DNA from: Rhodospirillales bacterium
Lineage (GTDB): Bacteria > Pseudomonadota > Alphaproteobacteria > Rhodospirillales > Casp-alpha2
Assembly: GCA_017640505.1 (NCBI GenBank)
Contig: JAEPQO010000001.1
Coordinates: 186,001 to 250,000 of the forward strand
Reading direction: 5' to 3'
DNA: 64,000 bases
Both the position numbers and the translations under genes were made by a program. Below are positions 47,847-55,561 of the stretch, piece after piece (the stretch's first letter is position 1; every line of letters starts with the position of its first letter). The notes beneath the pieces are model-generated. The model worked only from the letters and a program-made list of their open reading frames with translations, was not told the origin of the DNA and searched no databases.

Positions 47847-48299
47847 TCAGGCGGCGCGCGACGGGACCATAATCGTCGCTTCGCCGTCGACGACGACCTT
47901 GTCGCCGACGATGCACTGCGTCTGCAGCTTGATGAATTTCTTTTCCGGGATCAGCTCGGTGATCGTGCACTTGGCCTTGACCGTTTCGCCGGCCTTGACC
48001 GGGGCCTTGAACTTGAGGTTCTGGCTGACGTAGATGCAGCCCGGCCCCGGCAGCTTGGTGCCGATGACCGTCGAGATGAAGGCCGACGTCAGCATGCCGT
48101 GCGCGATGGTACCCTTGAACATGGTGCCCGCGGCAAATTCCTCGTTGAGGTGCACCGGGTTGGTGTCGCCCGAAATACCGGCGAAGATGACGATGTCCGC
48201 TTCGGTGATGGTCTTCGCGAACACGTCGGTCATGCCGACCTCGAGGTCCTCGAAGTAGTACCCGTGCAGAGAATCAGTGGGATTGGTCACTTGGTCCAT
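47847..48299 (-). CDS. MaoC-like (R)-specific enoyl-CoA hydratase
   Basis: The 150-aa product has a single hot-dog domain with the catalytic Asp/His motif AGISGDTNPVHLNEEFA and the downstream KGTIAHGMLTSAFIS. PhaJ-type enzymes hydrate 2-enoyl-CoA to (R)-3-hydroxyacyl-CoA, feeding polyhydroxyalkanoate synthesis or other routes. No PHA genes are in view, so the pathway is open. It is a single-gene unit with its own terminator. Confidence 0.88.
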   Translation of the reverse strand: MDQVTNPTDSLHGYYFEDLEVGMTDVFAKTITEADIVIFAGISGDTNPVHLNEEFAAGTMFKGTIAHGMLTSAFISTVIGTKLPGPGCIYVSQNLKFKAPVKAGETVKAKCTITELIPEKKFIKLQTQCIVGDKVVVDGEATIMVPSRAA

Positions 48300-48503
48300 A
48301 ACGAATATCCTTTTATAGAGTCTTGGATGACGTCTCGGGTGTTACACTTTGGGCTTATCTGGGCGCATCGGCGTCTCGCATGCGCAAAATCTATTGCGAT
48401 GCAATATAAACCGGTTCAGGAAGGGCAGCAAGCAAGGCTTTTTGCGAATATGCAAAGCAATATAATGGATTGTAAACGGTTGAAACGCCCGATTTTTTTC
48501 GCA

Positions 48504-49502
48504 ATGCGGAAAACCGCTGCGGCGCTTTTTGTCGCGGGATTCTCGGTCTTTTCGGCCGTGGCCGCCGCCGAAACACCGGTGTTTTCGCTGCCCGCCGACT
48601 GTGCCCTCGGCGAGACCTGCTGGCTGGTGAATTTCGTCGATCACGACCCGGGCCCGGGCGCCACGGACCACCGCTGCGGCCACCTGACATACGACACCCA
48701 CAAGGGCACCGACATCGCGATCCGGAACGACGCGGCGATGCGCGCCGGCGTCGACGTGCTGGCCGCGGCACCGGGGACCGTGACGGGACTCCGCGACGGC
48801 ATGCCGGATTCGACCCGGGCCGACCTGGAAAGCGGCCGCCCGATCCGCGGGCGGGAATGCGGCAACGGCGTGGTCATCGAGCACGGCGGCGGCTGGAGCA
48901 CCCAGTACTGCCACATGGGCGCGGGCTCGCTCCGCGTGCGCGTCGGCGACCGCGTCGGCCGCGGCGACGTGCTGGGGCGGATCGGCAAATCCGGACGTTC
49001 GGAGTTTCCGCACGTCCATATGGCGGTGCGAAACGGCGAGCGCGTCGTCGACCCGTTCACGGGACGGGGTGCGCTTGCGATGTGCAACCCGGACCCGGCG
49101 CTCGACGGGCTGTGGGACCCGGTGCTGAAAGCCAAACTCGCCTACCCGGGACCGCAGCCGTTTCACCTCGGCTTCGCCACCGGAAAACCGAACAAGGCGG
49201 ACATCGAGGCCGGGCGCCTTGACGACAGGGCATTTGGCCCGGAGATCGGGGCATTGGTGTTCTGGGCGGAGGCGTTCTCGCTCGACCGGGGCGACAAAGT
49301 GCACCTGACGCTGCGCGCGCCCGGCGGCGGCCTGGTCGCGGAAAACCGCATCACCGTCGACCGCCCGCTCGCCAAGGCATTCTGGTTCGTCGGCCGCAAG
49401 CGGCGCGGCGATGCGTGGGCGACAGGTGATTACACCGGCACGATCGAGATCACGCGGGCGGACGCGACAGTGACGCGCTCGGCGGCGGCGACGGTCGAGT
49501 AA
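48504..49502 (+). CDS. M23 family metallopeptidase (secreted)
   Basis: The 332-aa product has a signal peptide (MRKTAAALFVAGFSVFSAVAAA) and a LytM-type domain with DTHKGTDIAI, AAPGTVTGLRDG, VVIEHGGGWSTQYCHM and PHVHMAVRNGE. Several cysteine pairs suggest disulfides, fitting the periplasm. A C-terminal beta domain (residues about 210-330) is unassigned. The start is uncertain: ATG 48504 gives a standard signal peptide, ATG 48465 a longer one, and neither has a good ribosome-binding site. The track shows only a longer frame from 46956. Confidence 0.82.
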   Translation: MRKTAAALFVAGFSVFSAVAAAETPVFSLPADCALGETCWLVNFVDHDPGPGATDHRCGHLTYDTHKGTDIAIRNDAAMRAGVDVLAAAPGTVTGLRDGMPDSTRADLESGRPIRGRECGNGVVIEHGGGWSTQYCHMGAGSLRVRVGDRVGRGDVLGRIGKSGRSEFPHVHMAVRNGERVVDPFTGRGALAMCNPDPALDGLWDPVLKAKLAYPGPQPFHLGFATGKPNKADIEAGRLDDRAFGPEIGALVFWAEAFSLDRGDKVHLTLRAPGGGLVAENRITVDRPLAKAFWFVGRKRRGDAWATGDYTGTIEITRADATVTRSAAATVE

Positions 49503-49513
49503 TCCCCCAACGT

Positions 49514-49617
49514 CGTCCTGAATTCAATTCAGGACCCATAAGTGACAGCCGCTGAGTCCGATTCTATGAACCCTGAATCTCACCCCGGATTTAATCCGGG
49601 GCAAGTTCAGGGTGACG
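49514..49617. repeat. Palindromic intergenic repeat, family C
   Basis: Starts CGTCCTGAATTCAATTCAGG (hairpin) and GACCCATAAGTGACAGCCGC, and ends with CACCCCGGATTTAATCCGGG (hairpin) and TTCAGGGTGACG. The outer CGTCCTGAA and TTCAGGGTGACG arms also pair. It lies between two co-directional genes; 49618-49754 holds no further signal. Confidence 0.82.
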
Positions 49618-49754
49618 CCGGATGTCTTTACTCAACCTCATTTCCCGGGCGTGGCGCCTTGGCCGGGAAACAATCGGTTGCTACAAGCCGTTGTCCCCGG
49701 TCCCGGTTATCGACAATACTTCATTGGACGTAGCGCACCGGGAAAGCGGAACAC

Positions 49755-50270
49755 ATGCTCGACGCATCGAAGTACCCTTACCGGCCGGAGATCATTACCG
49801 GCGTCGATGACCTGAAGGGGGAAGCGTGTTCCGCGCTTTATGCCTACTGGCTGGACAAGAAAGGCGACCAGCCGGCGCCCGACTGGTCCGATTTCGAGTT
49901 CATGGATCTCTACAAGATCGCGTCGGTAATGGCGGTGATGGATGTCGATCCGTCTTTCGACGCCGGCAAGCTCCACTACCGCTTCATAGGCACCAAGATC
50001 GTCGATTACCGCTGGCACCGCGAAATCCCCGACCTGACCGGCAGGACGTTCGCCGAGGCCGACCGGTCCTATAACCCGGCGGCGATGGTCGAGGCCTACA
50101 CCAAATGTATGACCACGGGCGCCCCCGTCGTGATGCGCGGCCAGTATCAGACCGACCAGTCCTACGGCGAGCACGAACGCATCGTTCTGCCGTGGCTGAT
50201 TGACGGCACGGTGGCGCGGCTGACCAATGCGCTCGACCGGTTTCCGCCGATGCGCGATACGCTGGCGTAG
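49755..50270 (+). CDS. PAS_5-family PAS domain protein
   Basis: A 171-aa single-domain protein resembling the alphaproteobacterial PAS_5 family (FIGTKIVDYRWHREIPDLTGRTFAE, MTTGAPVVMRGQY, ERIVLPWLIDG). It has no output domain, so it probably senses a ligand and acts through a partner, or is an orphan. No membrane segment or signal peptide is visible. It stands alone between repeat elements. Confidence 0.78.
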   Translation: MLDASKYPYRPEIITGVDDLKGEACSALYAYWLDKKGDQPAPDWSDFEFMDLYKIASVMAVMDVDPSFDAGKLHYRFIGTKIVDYRWHREIPDLTGRTFAEADRSYNPAAMVEAYTKCMTTGAPVVMRGQYQTDQSYGEHERIVLPWLIDGTVARLTNALDRFPPMRDTLA

Positions 50271-50280
50271 CGTGAACCGT

Positions 50281-50361
50281 CGTCCTGAACTTGGTTCAGG
50301 ACCCATAAGCAGCAGCCGTTGAGTCTGATTTTATTGACCCTGAACCGAGTTCAGGGTGACG
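50281..50361. repeat. Palindromic intergenic repeat, family C
   Basis: Starts CGTCCTGAACTTGGTTCAGG (hairpin) and ACCCATAAGCAGCAGCCG and ends CCTGAACCGAGTTCAGGGTG with ACG. It is very close to the copy at 49514 but lacks the second inner hairpin. It lies at the convergent junction of the PAS and HTH genes. Confidence 0.85.
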
Positions 50362-50383
50362 CGCTTTGTTAATTGCTTAGCGG

Positions 50384-50614
50384 TCATCCCGTCTGATCGG
50401 AATTGCCCGGTATCGCCGCGACTTCGTCCGGCACCGGATCACGGTTGGCGTGCGAATTCAGATAGGCCTCGAGATCACGCTGCGCGACCCGCCAGTCACG
50501 GCCGAACTTGATGGCGCGCAGCTGGCCGTCATTGATCCAGGCGCGCACCGTGCTTTCGCGCATCTTCAGCAGCGCCGCCACTTCATGGATCGTCAAAAGC
50601 GGTTTGGAGAGCAT
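50384..50614 (-). CDS. Small helix-turn-helix DNA-binding protein (excisionase/MerR-like)
   Basis: The 76-aa product has the HTH_17 pattern LLTIHEVAALLKMRESTVRAWINDGQLRAIKFGRDWRVAQRDLEAYL, seen in phage excisionases and small regulators. A GAAGGA site precedes the ATG at 50612-50614; the track starts one codon earlier at a GTG. A well-formed promoter lies just upstream. No integrase lies beside it, though a recombinase-domain remnant is 1.7 kb away. It may control the divergent permease gene or be a mobile-element remnant. Confidence 0.85.
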   Translation of the reverse strand: MLSKPLLTIHEVAALLKMRESTVRAWINDGQLRAIKFGRDWRVAQRDLEAYLNSHANRDPVPDEVAAIPGNSDQTG

Positions 50615-50643
50615 CACCGGTTCCTTCGTGCCGTCCGGGCATA

Positions 50644-50673
50644 ATTATAGGCGTAAATATTTTTTTATGTCCA
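50644..50673 (-). promoter_or_regulatory. Sigma-70-like promoter of the HTH gene
   Basis: On the minus strand TGGACA (50668-50673) and a perfect TATAAT (50644-50649) are separated by 18 bases. Transcription would start near 50637, about 20 bases before the HTH start codon. Confidence 0.7.
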
Positions 50674-50710
50674 TGTCTTGTCTTTTTGATCCGTTTTTAT
50701 ATGTAATCCG

Positions 50711-50921
50711 TAGTTTGTATTAGTTTTAATCCGAATCAGGCTGTTTTCTGCATGGTTTCGCATCATCAACACACGCACCATGACGCCACGCATGGCGTGC
50801 CATCGGGGTGGCTGGGCGGCGGGATTCCGGACGTTCCGGGGATCCCGGGCCTTTTTGATCCCGGCCTGGAGAGTCGGCATTTTCAGAAACACACAGACGG
50901 CCTGATGGCCGTCTTTTTTTT
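50711..50921 (+). ncRNA. Candidate structured leader RNA (attenuator or riboswitch) of the permease gene
   Basis: The stretch contains a reading frame from ATG 50752 with six histidines within residues 4-14 (MVSHHQHTHHDATHG), a hairpin ACGCCA-CGCA-TGGCGT at 50783, a longer hairpin at 50821-50846 and a competing stem GGGATC/GATCCC at 50839-50862, then an intrinsic terminator. The two middle stems share bases, so they exclude each other, as expected for regulated termination. The His-rich frame does not stop before the terminator (it runs to 50958), so classical his-type attenuation does not fit exactly. The 5' end is a guess. Confidence 0.45.
50896..50921 (+). terminator. Intrinsic terminator in the permease leader
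   Basis: A perfect 7-bp stem GACGGCC-TGAT-GGCCGTC is followed by eight T residues on the plus strand. It ends 86 bases before the permease start codon and cannot serve the divergent HTH gene, so it must end or regulate a leader transcript. Confidence 0.9.
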
Positions 50922-51007
50922 GCGTGGGTTTCGGCACCGGCGGCCCTGTGAGGATTGATCATTCATCGCGGCCCGGCGGGCCGCACAACGAGGAGGTTTT
51001 GACTGAT

Positions 51008-51970
51008 ATGGATCTTGCGCTCGCAACACTGCTTTCACCACCGGTCCTGTTCTTTGTCCTCGGCCTGATCGGCGCGCTGGCGACCGTCGACGTCCGGGTC
51101 TCCGAGAACTTCTCCAAGGCCATTTCGCTCTACCTGCTGGCCGCGATCGGCCTCAAGGGCGGCGTCGCCATCTCCAACGAGGGGATCGCCGGCATTCTCG
51201 CCGCCGCGGCGTTCGGAATCATTCTCAGCTTCGCCATGCCGGTGATCGCCTACGCCCTGCTGCGCCGGCTGACCGCGTTCGACCGGCGCGAGGCCGGCGC
51301 CATCGCCGCGCACTACGGGTCGATCAGCATCGTCACCTTCATTGCCGCCAGCACACTGCTGGGCGAGGCGGGCGTCATGTTCGCCGCCGGCATGGTTGCG
51401 GTCGCGGCGCTGATGGAAGCGCCTGCGATTGCATCGGGCCTGGCGCTTGCCGGGCGCGGCGGCCTGACGCCGGCGCCGGGCCGCGACATCCTCAAGGTCG
51501 TCGTCTTCAACGAAAGCATCTACCTGATCCTCGGCGCCATGGTGATCGGCACCCTGATCGGCAAAGACGGCGGCACGGTCGTCGCGCCCTTCTTCTTCGA
51601 CCCGCTGCAGGGCGTGCTGTGCCTGTTCCTGCTCGACATGGGCCTGAAGACGGGCGACGGCCTCAGGCGCGACCGCCGCGTGCTGTCGGCGGGCTCGCTC
51701 ACCTTCGGCATCCTCATGCCGGTGATCGGCGCGTCGCTCGGCCTCGCCGCGGCGAACGTCGCGGGCCTTTCCGTCGGCAACGCGGTGCTGCTGATGACGC
51801 TGGCGGCGTCGGCCTCCTACATCGCGGTACCGGCGGCAATGCGCATCGCCATGCCTGACGTGAACCCGGCGATCTATACGTCCCTTTCGCTTGGCGTGAC
51901 GTTCCCGTTCAACCTGATCGTCGGCATCCCGGTCTACCTGCTGGCCGCCGAGTGGGTACTCGGCGGGTGA
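51008..51970 (+). CDS. SbtA/DUF897-family permease (sodium-dependent bicarbonate transporter-like)
   Basis: The 320-aa inner-membrane protein has about ten hydrophobic segments with two inverted halves. Family landmarks are VSENFSKAISLYLLAAIGLKGG, AHYGSISIVTFIAA, NESIYLILGAMVIG, LCLFLLDMGL and ASASYIAVPAAMRIAMP. Cyanobacterial SbtA imports bicarbonate with sodium, but many proteobacterial members are uncharacterised and no SbtB partner gene is near. The ATG at 51008 follows AGGAGG by about 11 bases; the track begins 28 codons earlier. The His-rich leader upstream hints that the substrate or control may involve histidine or metal, which is speculation. Confidence 0.87.
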   Translation: MDLALATLLSPPVLFFVLGLIGALATVDVRVSENFSKAISLYLLAAIGLKGGVAISNEGIAGILAAAAFGIILSFAMPVIAYALLRRLTAFDRREAGAIAAHYGSISIVTFIAASTLLGEAGVMFAAGMVAVAALMEAPAIASGLALAGRGGLTPAPGRDILKVVVFNESIYLILGAMVIGTLIGKDGGTVVAPFFFDPLQGVLCLFLLDMGLKTGDGLRRDRRVLSAGSLTFGILMPVIGASLGLAAANVAGLSVGNAVLLMTLAASASYIAVPAAMRIAMPDVNPAIYTSLSLGVTFPFNLIVGIPVYLLAAEWVLGG

Positions 51971-51997
51971 GGGGGCGATTACCATCGGCCAAATATC

Positions 51998-52064
51998 GTC
52001 ATTCCGGCGGAGGCCGGAATCCAGATCCTCGGAATCTCTGGACCCCGGCCTGCGCCGGGGTGAC
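51998..52064. repeat. Palindromic intergenic repeat, family B (inverted orientation)
   Basis: Outer arms GTCATTCCGGCGGAGGCCGG and CCGGCCTGCGCCGGGGTGAC, the mirror layout of the copy at 42566. It follows the permease stop. Confidence 0.8.
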
Positions 52065-52091
52065 GGAGGAAAGGCGATACGTTTCCGACCC

Positions 52092-52199
52092 CATCCTTCG
52101 AGACGGCCCAAGTAGAAAACTTGGGGCCTCCTCAGGATGAGGCTGGTTTCAAGTTTCAGAAAATCCTCATCCTAAGGAGCGAGCATCACGAGCGTCTCG
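52092..52199. repeat. Palindromic intergenic repeat, family D
   Basis: Starts CATCCTTCGAGACGGCCC, has central CCTCCTCAGGATGAGG and CCTCATCCTAAGGAGC, and ends CGAGCGTCTCG. The CATCCTTCGAGACG and CGTCTCG ends pair. This type is common in alphaproteobacterial genomes. It lies next to a family B copy at a convergent junction. Confidence 0.75.
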
Positions 52200-52235
52200 T
52201 GCGCGAAGCGGGCGCTCGCCGCCAAGGATGCGCCC

Positions 52236-52703
52236 CTAAACCCGCTTCCGCCGGACCAGTTTCGGTGTGGCGCGCAGCGACTTGGACTTCTTCTTGCCGG
52301 CTTCGGGTTTGGCGGCCTTGCCGCGCCGGGTACGCGTCGTCTTGCCCTTCGATGTCTTCGCCTTGCCGTCTTCCAGGAAATCCTCGGCGCGGAACAGCGG
52401 CGGCGCGGGCGGTTTTTCCTTGGCCTGTTTTTGGGCCCGTTTCTTCGCCTCCTCGCGGCGGCGCACCGCATCGAGCACGCGCTGCACCGAGGGTTCGCGG
52501 TCGGGGCGCGTGCGGCGCTTTTCGAAATGCATCTGGCCGACCTGGTCGATATGCCGCTTGAGCGCATCGAAGCGCATGGTGCCTTCGAGCACGCGGATAT
52601 AGGCGGCGAGCGTCCACGGGTTGGCGGGCGCGGCGGTCAGACCGCGCTCGTCGCACCACGCGCTAAACGCTTCCCAGCTTCGGGTCTTTCCAAGCACCGC
52701 CAC
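52236..52703 (-). CDS. Recombinase SAM-like domain protein with basic low-complexity tail
   Basis: The first 70 residues of this 155-aa protein (KTRSWEAFSAWCDERGLTAAPANPWTLAAYIRVLEG, then ALKRHIDQVGQMHFE) match the N-terminal core-binding domain pattern of tyrosine recombinases. The catalytic domain is absent; the rest is Lys/Arg/Ala-rich (KKRAQKQAKEKPPAPP, KKKSKSLRATPKLVRRKRV). It may be a degenerate integrase or a small DNA-binding protein evolved from one. The start is a GTG with AAGGG upstream. It diverges from the tartrate dehydrogenase-like gene. Confidence 0.65.
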   Translation of the reverse strand: MAVLGKTRSWEAFSAWCDERGLTAAPANPWTLAAYIRVLEGTMRFDALKRHIDQVGQMHFEKRRTRPDREPSVQRVLDAVRRREEAKKRAQKQAKEKPPAPPLFRAEDFLEDGKAKTSKGKTTRTRRGKAAKPEAGKKKSKSLRATPKLVRRKRV

Positions 52704-52791
52704 GGCAATGCGCCCTTTTCTTGACCCCGGCCGCCCCTTAATAAAGAGGACACATTCGGGAAAAACAGAAACGACAAGGGATCAGAATACC

Positions 52792-53874
52792 ATGAGCAAG
52801 CGCGTCATCAATATCGCCGCCATTCCGGGCGACGGGATCGGCTCGGAAGTCGTCGATGCGGGGATGGAAGTTCTGGGCGCGGTTGCCGAACGCGACGGCG
52901 GGTTCGAGATCAAATCCGAGCGTTTCGACTGGGGCTCCGAGCGCTACCTCAAGAAAGGCGACTTCATGCCGGAGAACGGGCTGGAAACGCTGATGGCGTT
53001 CGACAGCATCCTGTTCGGCTCGGCGGGCGATCCGCGCGTCCCCGATCACATCACGCTCTGGGGCCTGCGCCTCAAGATCTGCCAGACGCTGGACCAGTAT
53101 GCCAACGTGCGCCCGGCGCGCCTGCTGCCGGGGATCGAAGGCCCGCTCAAGGGGGTGACCTCGAAGGAACTGGACTGGGTCATTGTCCGCGAAAATTCGG
53201 AGGGCGAATACGCCGGTGCCGGCGGCCGCGTGCACCAGGGCCTGCCCGAAGAGGTCGGCATGGACATCGCCGTCTTCACCCGCGCCGGGGTCGAGCGCAT
53301 CCAGCGGTTCGCGTTTGAGCTGGCGCGCTCGCGCCCGCGCAAGAAGCTGACGCTGGTCACGAAATCCAACGCGCAGCGCCACGGCATGGTGTTCTGGGAC
53401 GCGGTGTTCGAAAGCATCCGCGGCGATTACCCGGACGTGGAAACCGATAAGATGCTGGTCGACGCCATGACGACCCGCATGGTGCTGAAGCCGGAAACGC
53501 TCGACACCATCGTCGCCACAAACCTGCACGCCGACGTGCTGTCCGACCTGGCCGCCGCACTGACCGGCTCGCTCGGCATCGCGCCGACCGGCAACCTGCG
53601 GCCCGAAAAAGACGCGCCCTCGATGTTCGAACCGATCCACGGATCCGCCTTCGACATCATGGGCCAGGGCATCGCCAACCCGCTCGGCACGTTCTGGTCC
53701 GGCGCCATGCTGCTGGAACACGAAGGCGAGGTTGCCGCGGCTGCGCGCCTGATGAAGGCAATCGAACGGGTCACCGGCGAGGGCAAGCACCTGCCCCGCG
53801 ATCTGGGCGGCAGCGCCAACACGCGCGAGGTGACCGACGCGGTGCTTGAAGCGATCGCGCAGTCGAACGAGTAA
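52792..53874 (+). CDS. Tartrate dehydrogenase/decarboxylase-like (IPMDH/ICDH superfamily)
   Basis: The 360-aa product has INIAAIPGDGIGSEVVDAGMEVL, LFGSAGDPRVPDHITLWGLRL, VIVRENSEGEYAGAGGRVHQGLPEEV, LVTKSNAQRHGM and PTGNLRPEKDAPSMFEPIHGSA, which fit NAD-dependent tartrate/malate/isopropylmalate dehydrogenases of the TtuC branch. The RLKICQTLDQYANVRP region supports a decarboxylating hydroxyacid dehydrogenase. The ATG at 52792 is used; the track's longer frame begins at 52621. Substrate (tartrate, D-malate or 3-isopropylmalate) is uncertain. Confidence 0.85.
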   Translation: MSKRVINIAAIPGDGIGSEVVDAGMEVLGAVAERDGGFEIKSERFDWGSERYLKKGDFMPENGLETLMAFDSILFGSAGDPRVPDHITLWGLRLKICQTLDQYANVRPARLLPGIEGPLKGVTSKELDWVIVRENSEGEYAGAGGRVHQGLPEEVGMDIAVFTRAGVERIQRFAFELARSRPRKKLTLVTKSNAQRHGMVFWDAVFESIRGDYPDVETDKMLVDAMTTRMVLKPETLDTIVATNLHADVLSDLAAALTGSLGIAPTGNLRPEKDAPSMFEPIHGSAFDIMGQGIANPLGTFWSGAMLLEHEGEVAAAARLMKAIERVTGEGKHLPRDLGGSANTREVTDAVLEAIAQSNE

Positions 53875-53954
53875 GGCCGGCGAATAAGGCCGTCGGGCAG
53901 ACCTCACCGTCGTGTGATTTGCAGGAGCGGGCCGCTTCGGTGTGAACTGTTCCG

Positions 53955-54668
53955 ATGATGCGCATCCCCCCTCTGTTCTGCGTTCTGGCGGCGTTCGGCC
54001 TCGCGGTTCCGGCCCCGCACGACGCCCACGCCGCGGGCACGGTGCCGATCCGGCCCGACCTCGCGGGCGCGGGCTGGCAGATGCTGAGCTTCAGCGGCAT
54101 TCCCGAAACCACGTTCACCGCGAGCGACGACGGCGTGATGGACGTGACGGCGGACAGAAGCTCGAGCGTGCTGTATCTCAAGATCGCCGACGACCCGCAG
54201 CCGGTCCGGCGTCTGTCGTGGCAGTGGCGGGTGGCGGACCCGCTGCCGGCGACGGACCTCTCGAAAACCGACGGCGACGACCGGATGCTGTCGCTTTACG
54301 TGGCGTTCTCCGACGGCTCGCTGGTGTCGAAGGCCAAGGCGATGATGTCGCCGCTGGCGGCGGGCAACGTCATCAACTACGTCTGGGGTGGGACGCGCGC
54401 GCTCGACATGCCGCATCCGCACTTCCCGGACAGCGGGCGGCTGATCGTGATCCGGACCGCCGACGCGCCCCTCGGACAGTGGATCACGGAAAGCGTCGAC
54501 CTTGCCGCCGACTACGAACGTGCCTTCGGCCGGCCCGCGCCCGGCGTTGCCTACATCGGGATTTCGGGCGACGCCGACGACCTCGGCCGGGTCTCCAAAG
54601 CGTCGATCAGGGACATCCGTTTCGATTGTATCGAGGTGCGCGTCGCCTGCGCGGGAAATCAACCTTAA
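53955..54668 (+). CDS. DUF3047 family exported protein
   Basis: The 237-aa product has a signal peptide (FCVLAAFGLAVPAPHDAHA) and the DUF3047 pattern RRLSWQWRVADPLPATDLSKTDGDDRMLSLYVAF, SPLAAGNVINYVWGG and ITESVDLAADYERAFG. It is probably periplasmic, beta-rich and of unknown function. It begins 80 bp after the dehydrogenase gene on the same strand, with no sign of coupling. Confidence 0.85.
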   Translation: MMRIPPLFCVLAAFGLAVPAPHDAHAAGTVPIRPDLAGAGWQMLSFSGIPETTFTASDDGVMDVTADRSSSVLYLKIADDPQPVRRLSWQWRVADPLPATDLSKTDGDDRMLSLYVAFSDGSLVSKAKAMMSPLAAGNVINYVWGGTRALDMPHPHFPDSGRLIVIRTADAPLGQWITESVDLAADYERAFGRPAPGVAYIGISGDADDLGRVSKASIRDIRFDCIEVRVACAGNQP

Positions 54669-54670
54669 TC

Positions 54671-54700
54671 GTCGTCCTGAACTCGGTTCAGGGTGACGAC
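54671..54700. repeat. Short family C hairpin
   Basis: GTCGTCCTGAACTCGGTTCA followed by GGGTGACGAC: a perfect 7-bp stem CCTGAAC/GTTCAGG plus matching outer arms. It lies at the convergent junction of DUF3047 and DUF547 and would act as a two-way hairpin. Confidence 0.8.
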
Positions 54701-54706
54701 TGGCAT

Positions 54707-55540
54707 TTACTCCACCCCGTTGAGCGACCAGTCGTAGGCGTAATCGTCGATGCCGTCGGCTTTTTCGAGCGCCGCCTTGCGCTCGCCGGTGGCGTATTCG
54801 AGAAGGTGCGCGATCACGCCCTTCTCCGAGCCGCCGAAGTCTTCATCGAACCAGTCGTAGATTTTTGAAACCGTGATCTCGCCGTCATTGATTGTCACAC
54901 CGCGCGGGCTGTTCACATAGGCAATCGCGTTCGTGGTCAGTGTCGCATCCATATCGGTGGCAGTGTAGCCGCGCGCGATCAGATCGGGGCAGCCGACCGA
55001 CGCGCAGTTGACCGCATAATGAATGCGCGGGTCATTCCAGATCGGGCGCAGGATGCGGTGCTCGATGTCGTCGAGGCTGACCGGCTCGCCCTCGATGGTG
55101 ACCAGCTTCTTGCCCCACGGCCCCGACGAAAACAGCCCCGGCGAGATATCGATGTCCTGGATCGTCTCGACCGGCATGTGATCCAGGATCACCTGCACCG
55201 TGAGCGCGTTATAGAGATTGATCCAGTAGGCCTGCTGTTCGCCCCTGTTCAGCGACGTGACGGTCGTGGCGGCAAGGGTCCCGATGTAGGTGGCGAGGGT
55301 CTGCCTGTCAGAATCTGTCACACCGGCATAGTCGACCCGGTTGAGGTCCAGGGGATCATTGGGGTCGTCCTGCACGTACTTTTTCAAGAACGCGTCCCAC
55401 GCGGCGTGATCGATGGTCGCGGTCGACCCCGGGTCGTTTTGCGCCCAAACGGACCAAAGTTCCTTAACGGGGGCGGCGGAAAGCGGAAAGGCTGCAACCA
55501 GGAACAGGATTGTGCAGGCGGTGGTAATGGCAACTCTCAC
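54707..55540 (-). CDS. DUF547 family exported protein
   Basis: The 277-aa product has a signal peptide (ending PLSAA) and the DUF547 core: EQQAYWINLYNALTVQVILDHM, SLDDIEHRILRPIWNDPRIHYAVNCASVGCPDL and SKIYDWFDEDFGG. The cysteine in NCASVGC and the histidine before it resemble a thiol-protease-like site, but the family has no proven role. It precedes nothing obvious; the Lrp gene upstream is read on the same strand and ends 21 bp away. Confidence 0.88.
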   Translation of the reverse strand: MRVAITTACTILFLVAAFPLSAAPVKELWSVWAQNDPGSTATIDHAAWDAFLKKYVQDDPNDPLDLNRVDYAGVTDSDRQTLATYIGTLAATTVTSLNRGEQQAYWINLYNALTVQVILDHMPVETIQDIDISPGLFSSGPWGKKLVTIEGEPVSLDDIEHRILRPIWNDPRIHYAVNCASVGCPDLIARGYTATDMDATLTTNAIAYVNSPRGVTINDGEITVSKIYDWFDEDFGGSEKGVIAHLLEYATGERKAALEKADGIDDYAYDWSLNGVE

Positions 55541-55561
55541 GGCGTGTCCTCATGCGTTCGT

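Larger units (their letters stand above)
50615..51007. other. 393-bp divergent regulatory region between HTH and permease genes
   Basis: This stretch has no proven protein gene. Its left part is AT-rich and holds the HTH promoter; a weaker plus-strand candidate is TTGTCT, then 16 bases, then TATGTA near 50676-50703. From about 50750 the sequence becomes GC-rich and is packed with hairpins and the terminator described separately. The tail, 50922-51007, leads to the AGGAGG site of the permease gene. Confidence 0.6.

Noticed and set aside
50665-50937. 90-aa minus-strand frame upstream of the HTH gene
   Set aside because: It crosses the terminator and the HTH promoter, with no ribosome-binding site or recognisable domain.
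50752-50958. 68-aa plus-strand frame as a real protein gene
   Set aside because: It runs through the terminator, lacks a good ribosome-binding site and resembles no family; only its His-rich start is kept, as part of the leader finding.
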